Below are positions 13,606-15,825 of a DNA stretch of 15,825 bases, piece after piece. This DNA is from DATBED01 sp036276195. Its GTDB lineage: Bacteria; Patescibacteriota; Saccharimonadia; Saccharimonadales; UBA4665. The notes beneath the pieces are model-generated. The model was not told the DNA's origin. It searched no databases and saw only the letters and a program-made list of their open reading frames with translations. The stretch is taken from positions 1 through 15,825 of the forward strand of contig DATBED010000039.1 of NCBI GenBank assembly GCA_036276195.1, given 5' to 3'. Position numbers and translations under genes: made by a program. The first letter of the stretch is position 1. The number at the start of each line of letters is the position of its first letter.

Positions 13606-14004
13606 TTATTTTTTGGCGTTAATGGAATGAAGACCTTCAATCGAGGAGTCTAGGATGAAGTCATCACTAGTTACAAGTGTCATATGTTTAGCTACTGCCT
13701 GAGCAACGATAGCCGCATCAAACGGATCAGCTTGGGGTAAATTCTGTTGATCAACAAACTGCCTGGCCACTAGTGTGTCGAAGCGTAGCTCAAGCAGCCT
13801 ACCTTCAGAGATTTCGAGGTCTACAGCATCAAAATCAATTTTTAGCCTTCCGAGTTTCGATTTAATGCTACATTCAAACATACTTAAGTTTGATATGTAC
13901 ACATCATTCGTGGCATTAGCAATATCAGCTCGGGCTCGACGCCCCAAGCGAGCGTCATCGCTGACCCACCAGATAAATGCGTTAGTATCGAGCAGCAGAA
14001 TCAT
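13606..14004 (-). CDS. PIN-domain toxin (VapC-like), partner of the upstream Phd-type antitoxin
   Basis: A 132-residue PIN nuclease-like protein. It starts MILLLDTNAFIWW (Asp6), has Glu44 in MFECSIKSKLG, Asp93 and Asp96 in QADPFDAAIVAQA, and Asp114/115 in LVTSDDF. These are the four acidic positions that bind Mg2+/Mn2+ in PIN domains, so the active site looks intact. The KSKLGRLKI and RLLELRFDTLVAR segments fit the short VapC subgroup often paired with Phd/YefM antitoxins. VapC toxins cut specific tRNAs or rRNA; the target here is unknown. It begins 6 nt after the antitoxin stop without a strong Shine-Dalgarno and so is probably coupled. The pair is read from the promoter at 14257-14285. Confidence 0.9.
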   Translation of the reverse strand: MILLLDTNAFIWWVSDDARLGRRARADIANATNDVYISNLSMFECSIKSKLGRLKIDFDAVDLEISEGRLLELRFDTLVARQFVDQQNLPQADPFDAAIVAQAVAKHMTLVTSDDFILDSSIEGLHSINAKK

Positions 14005-14010
14005 ATCGTG

Positions 14011-14250
14011 CTACTTCTTATTGCCCACCATGCCCCATAGCTCAATCATAGGTGTATCAAAGTCATCACTGATCCATATTTTACCTTTAAGTGCGCCTGG
14101 AACTCGAGGCTTTTTTGTTTGAGACAACGGAACAATTTTGGCAACTGCCTTACCATGTTTACCAAGTAATATTTCCTCACCAGAAATGACTTTGTCTAAA
14201 TACTTGGAATAGTTAGTTTTTAAATCATGAACATTTATAACTGGACTCAT
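14011..14250 (-). CDS. Phd/YefM-family antitoxin
   Basis: A 79-residue protein. The N-terminal half (VINVHDLKTNYSKYLDKVIS and GEEILLGKHGKAVAKIVPL) is the Phd/YefM DNA-binding and dimerisation fold. The C-terminal half (about 46-79, VPGALKGKIWISDDFDTPMI) is the segment that wraps and blocks the toxin. The 'G.l.GkI.i.ddFD.p' ending is typical of antitoxins paired with PIN toxins. The ATG at 14250 lies 6 nt after a TATGAT -10 with a matched -35 and a palindromic site between them, fitting the usual autorepression by the antitoxin-toxin complex. It is the first gene of a two-gene operon with the PIN toxin. Confidence 0.9.
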   Translation of the reverse strand: MSPVINVHDLKTNYSKYLDKVISGEEILLGKHGKAVAKIVPLSQTKKPRVPGALKGKIWISDDFDTPMIELWGMVGNKK

Positions 14251-14256
14251 GCAAGT

Positions 14257-14285
14257 ATCATAACAAAACGGACTAAGTTAGTCAA
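14257..14285 (-). promoter_or_regulatory. Toxin-antitoxin promoter with palindromic operator candidate
   Basis: On the minus strand TTGACT (14285-14280), a 17-nt spacer and TATGAT (14262-14257) make a near-consensus promoter, with the antitoxin ATG 6 nt later. A perfect 13-nt palindrome, GACTAAGTTAGTC (14271-14283, 6-bp arms), overlaps the -35 and spacer, where a bound repressor would block polymerase. Both elements are seen; the repressor identity is inferred. Confidence 0.75.
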
Positions 14286-14293
14286 TAAACATA

Positions 14294-14434
14294 TTGGAGG
14301 GCCGGCAAGAGGATAATTTACATTTCTTGGTTGATGAAATGGTGCGTTGGAGAGGGATTATCGGAGACGAATATAAGGTTTATAAGCAAGAAAGTTACGC
14401 TAAGGGATCTAGATTGACACGCCAACGATATTAA
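14294..14434 (+). CDS. Possible short ORF or gene remnant (46 residues)
   Basis: A plus-strand frame from TTG 14294 to TAA 14432-14434 reads protein-like: MEGRQEDNLHFLVDEMVRWR, then GIIGDEYKVYKQESYAKGSR. It looks amphipathic and charged, unlike random AT-rich sequence. It has no Shine-Dalgarno or clear promoter. Its last 26 nt run antisense into the 3' end of the unknown minus-strand gene. It fills an otherwise empty gap between the antitoxin promoter and that gene. It may be a fragment of a larger lost gene or chance. Confidence 0.25.
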   Translation: MEGRQEDNLHFLVDEMVRWRGIIGDEYKVYKQESYAKGSRLTRQRY

Positions 14435-15044
14435 GCATCGAGTCAACATTATATCCGCTATATGGAGCTGCGTTTGGTAATTCAAGCTCAGCATGGCGAG
14501 CCACCACACCTAATCCTGCGCCAAAACTACGTATATCGGATACGGTGCCCTCAAGAGAGTGTAAGTTATATGCATCATAGCTCTCAGCAGACATTACAGG
14601 ATGCTCAGGTAAGTGCCGCGCAGTAATATAATCAAGGTTGTCTGGAGCAGTTCCACGAAATGTGGATAATATGAAAAGCTTAGGGGAATGATATCTAACG
14701 ATACCTCGGTTACGTCTACTTATAACTCCTACTGAAAGGGCTTCATCTCGTGCCCATGAGTTACCGACGATATGTCCCACTACAACTGGTTCGGTAGCAA
14801 AACCGTCTACTATATCTTCACCTTTCAACCAGTGTATTGGTCGTTGCCTACGAGGTGTGGTGTCCCTGGTTGGTGAAGTACCAAGCTGCTCCATGATTGC
14901 TTCAGCAGCACGAATATATCGCCTGGAAAGTAAGTTTGCTACTTCCACCAGTCCACCAGCCTTGGCTCTGGTGCCAACATCTTGTAGAGAGGTTTCCCAC
15001 CAAGCTCTATATGAGTCGTCTACATCTTCAATATAACCTGGCAT
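14409..15044 (-). CDS. Hypothetical protein, 211 residues
   Basis: I do not recognise this family. It is a soluble, mixed alpha/beta protein without signal peptide, membrane helix or cysteines. The N-terminal part (about 1-55) is helical, with DSYRAWWETSLQDVG and EVANLLSRRYIRAAEAI. After a basic Arg/Pro/Thr-rich linker (about 57-72) comes a part with GEDIVDGFATEPVVVGHIVG and SPKLFILSTFRGT. The C-terminal portion has VSDIRSFGAGLGVVARHAEL. It has its own promoter (TTGACG, 17 nt, TACCAT) and AAAGGA 10 nt before the ATG, so it is expected to be expressed. It lies between the toxin-antitoxin pair and tRNA-Lys in the part of the window most likely acquired by transfer. Confidence 0.75.
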   Translation of the reverse strand: MPGYIEDVDDSYRAWWETSLQDVGTRAKAGGLVEVANLLSRRYIRAAEAIMEQLGTSPTRDTTPRRQRPIHWLKGEDIVDGFATEPVVVGHIVGNSWARDEALSVGVISRRNRGIVRYHSPKLFILSTFRGTAPDNLDYITARHLPEHPVMSAESYDAYNLHSLEGTVSDIRSFGAGLGVVARHAELELPNAAPYSGYNVDSMLNIVGVSI

Positions 15045-15054
15045 ATGTACTCAA

Positions 15055-15099
15055 TCCTTTAAATTGCTCTATGGTATCATGAAATTGAACTTACGTCAA
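15055..15099 (-). promoter_or_regulatory. Promoter and Shine-Dalgarno of the 211-residue hypothetical gene
   Basis: On the minus strand TTGACG (15099-15094), 17 nt, and TACCAT (15076-15071) preceded by TGA make a combined -35/extended -10 promoter. The start of transcription is expected near 15064. AAAGGA (15060-15055) sits 10 nt before the ATG at 15044. In contrast to several neighbours, this gene has a short leader with a Shine-Dalgarno. Confidence 0.6.
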
Positions 15100-15100
15100 G

Positions 15101-15177
15101 TGGAGGGCCCGGAGGGACTCGAACCCTCGACACCCTGCTTAAAAGGCAGGTGCTCTAACCGGCTGAGCTACGGGCCC
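15101..15177 (-). tRNA. tRNA-Lys (anticodon UUU)
   Basis: The minus strand folds into a complete cloverleaf of 74 nt plus an encoded CCA. It has acceptor GGGCCCG/CGGGCCC, D arm GCTC/GAGC and anticodon arm CCTGC-CTTTTAA-GCAGG. The anticodon is TTT. The variable loop has 5 nt, and the T arm is GAGGG-TTCGAGT-CCCTC. The discriminator base is U (sequence TCCA at the 3' end), whereas bacterial tRNA-Lys usually has A. A promoter lies 33 nt upstream. Confidence 0.97.
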
Positions 15178-15209
15178 ATTCGTTAAAAGAACGGGGATTA
15201 ACTTCTTAC

Positions 15210-15237
15210 ATTATCCGTTTTTTGGGGCGAAAGTCAA
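15210..15237 (-). promoter_or_regulatory. Promoter of tRNA-Lys
   Basis: On the minus strand TTGACT (15237-15232), 16 nt, GATAAT (15215-15210). Transcription would start near 15203 and leave a 5' leader of about 26 nt for RNase P to remove. The -35 begins 6 nt after the stop codon of the upstream GH25-like gene. Confidence 0.7.
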
Positions 15238-15242
15238 TTCTG

Positions 15243-15825
15243 TTAGCAGGCGTAGTCTTGGTCTAGGCTGCGCTTGGGAACGAACTGCATCAGATAGGAT
15301 GGGCCGCCGGTAAATTGGTGGCCGCTGCAATAGGTAGCAGCCTGTTTGGCGGTCGTCCAGGTGGTGGCACCCCATGAAGGCCAGCCGTTTTGCCAGGCGT
15401 TGGTAATGGTCTTCCATTGGGCAGTGGTGCTGTAAACACCGACTGTACTGGCACCGCCATTCAATAAGGCATCGGTTTCACCCTTTAGACTACTCTGGTT
15501 TTGTATAGGATCGGGCGTCCAGGTATTCGTGGTCTCCGCATCTAGCCACCAGCTTTGAACACTACCAAATCCGGCAGTTTTGGCGGCATCGTAGGCATAT
15601 TGGCCGGCATTGTAACCGTAATTGTAAGCCAGGCAGTTTAGGTCTGTATTGGCGCAGGTTTGGGGCGAGTTCTGATAGTTCAGACCATAGCTTTGGCCCG
15701 GGTAACCGGTATTAGCGTACAGGCTAAGGTTCAAAAAATGGGAAGCTTCGGCTTTAAGGCAGGAGTTCTGGGAGAAGCCCTTGCCATTGTTAACGCCAAC
15801 TATGCCGAAAGCCGTCAGTTTAGGA
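15243..15825 (-). CDS. GH25-like TIM-barrel secreted hydrolase, C-terminal part (5' end outside window)
   Basis: The frame is open from the right edge to TAA 15243-15245 (193 codons); the start lies beyond the window, so the in-frame TTG at 15734 is internal. It begins with FGIVGVNNGKGFSQNSCL, then LYANTGYPGQSYG. A central WWLDAETTNTW carries a D-x-E pair like that of GH25 muramidase-type barrels, followed by a VGVYSTTAQW strand and a C-terminal LMQFVP. The same layout occurs in actinobacterial secreted proteins of the glycoside hydrolase-like superfamily. Five or more cysteines (NSC, TCANTDLNC, TYCSG, DYAC) suggest disulfides outside the cytoplasm. It is probably a cell-wall-active enzyme. 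Catalysis is not certain, since many relatives are uncharacterised. No repeat domain follows. Confidence 0.72.
   Translation of the reverse strand, partial: PKLTAFGIVGVNNGKGFSQNSCLKAEASHFLNLSLYANTGYPGQSYGLNYQNSPQTCANTDLNCLAYNYGYNAGQYAYDAAKTAGFGSVQSWWLDAETTNTWTPDPIQNQSSLKGETDALLNGGASTVGVYSTTAQWKTITNAWQNGWPSWGATTWTTAKQAATYCSGHQFTGGPSYLMQFVPKRSLDQDYAC

Noticed and set aside
14318..14509. Minus-strand 63-codon frame overlapping the 3' end of the 211-residue gene.
   Set aside because: Out-of-frame shadow of the longer gene, which has a promoter and Shine-Dalgarno.
14295..15109. TGGAGGGCC at 14295-14303 repeats the tRNA-Lys 3' end (15101-15109) in the same orientation, suggesting attachment sites around the unknown gene.
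   Set aside because: Only 9 nt match, an 8-nt match also occurs near 13222-13229, and no integrase is present; too short to support an integrated element.

Overview
The window looks like a chromosome segment of a small-genome Patescibacteria member, most likely Candidatus Saccharibacteria (TM7). That is an inference. It rests on the combination of a compact type IV pilus operon (pilin-like proteins, PilM, PilN, PilO), a ComEC that appears to lack its C-terminal nuclease-like domain, tightly overlapping housekeeping genes, a SemiSWEET and cell-wall hydrolases. TGA is used as a stop throughout (for example at 1486-1488), which argues against the recoded SR1/Gracilibacteria lineages. The bacterial-type tRNA and -35/-10 promoters are as expected.

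Region 1 (1-5592, + strand) is pilus machinery. A partial pilin ends at 349 and is followed by a strong terminator. Two class III-signal prepilins and a large PilX-like minor pilin with a repeat-rich body follow. A second promoter at 2875 then drives pilM-pilN-pilO and a one-TM tail protein. All of these are start/stop overlapped, so they probably assemble one envelope complex used for adhesion, motility or DNA uptake. Region 2 (5594-12133, - strand) holds a PH-domain membrane protein, ruvB, a truncated aldo/keto reductase coupled to ruvA, and an operon comEC-yebC-IMPase-ruvC. Between ruvC and ruvA lies a nested inverted-repeat element containing a probable terminator. ComEC (DNA uptake channel) and the pili would act together in natural transformation, and RuvABC would process the recombination junctions.

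Region 3 (12188-15044, - strand) is accessory. It holds an NlpC/P60-like protein, a SemiSWEET, a small three-TM protein, a Phd/PIN toxin-antitoxin pair with a palindromic operator candidate, and an unrecognised 211-residue protein. Region 4 is tRNA-Lys(UUU) with its own promoter, then the C-terminal part of a secreted GH25-like TIM-barrel protein running off the right edge.

The most striking general signal is a start-site pattern. Five unrelated annotated genes have a good -10 hexamer exactly 6 nt before ATG, and three more have one 8 nt before it, mostly without a Shine-Dalgarno site. This predicts leaderless mRNAs for first genes, while operon-internal genes keep Shine-Dalgarno sites or start/stop overlaps. 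No CRISPR array, insertion sequence or rRNA was seen.
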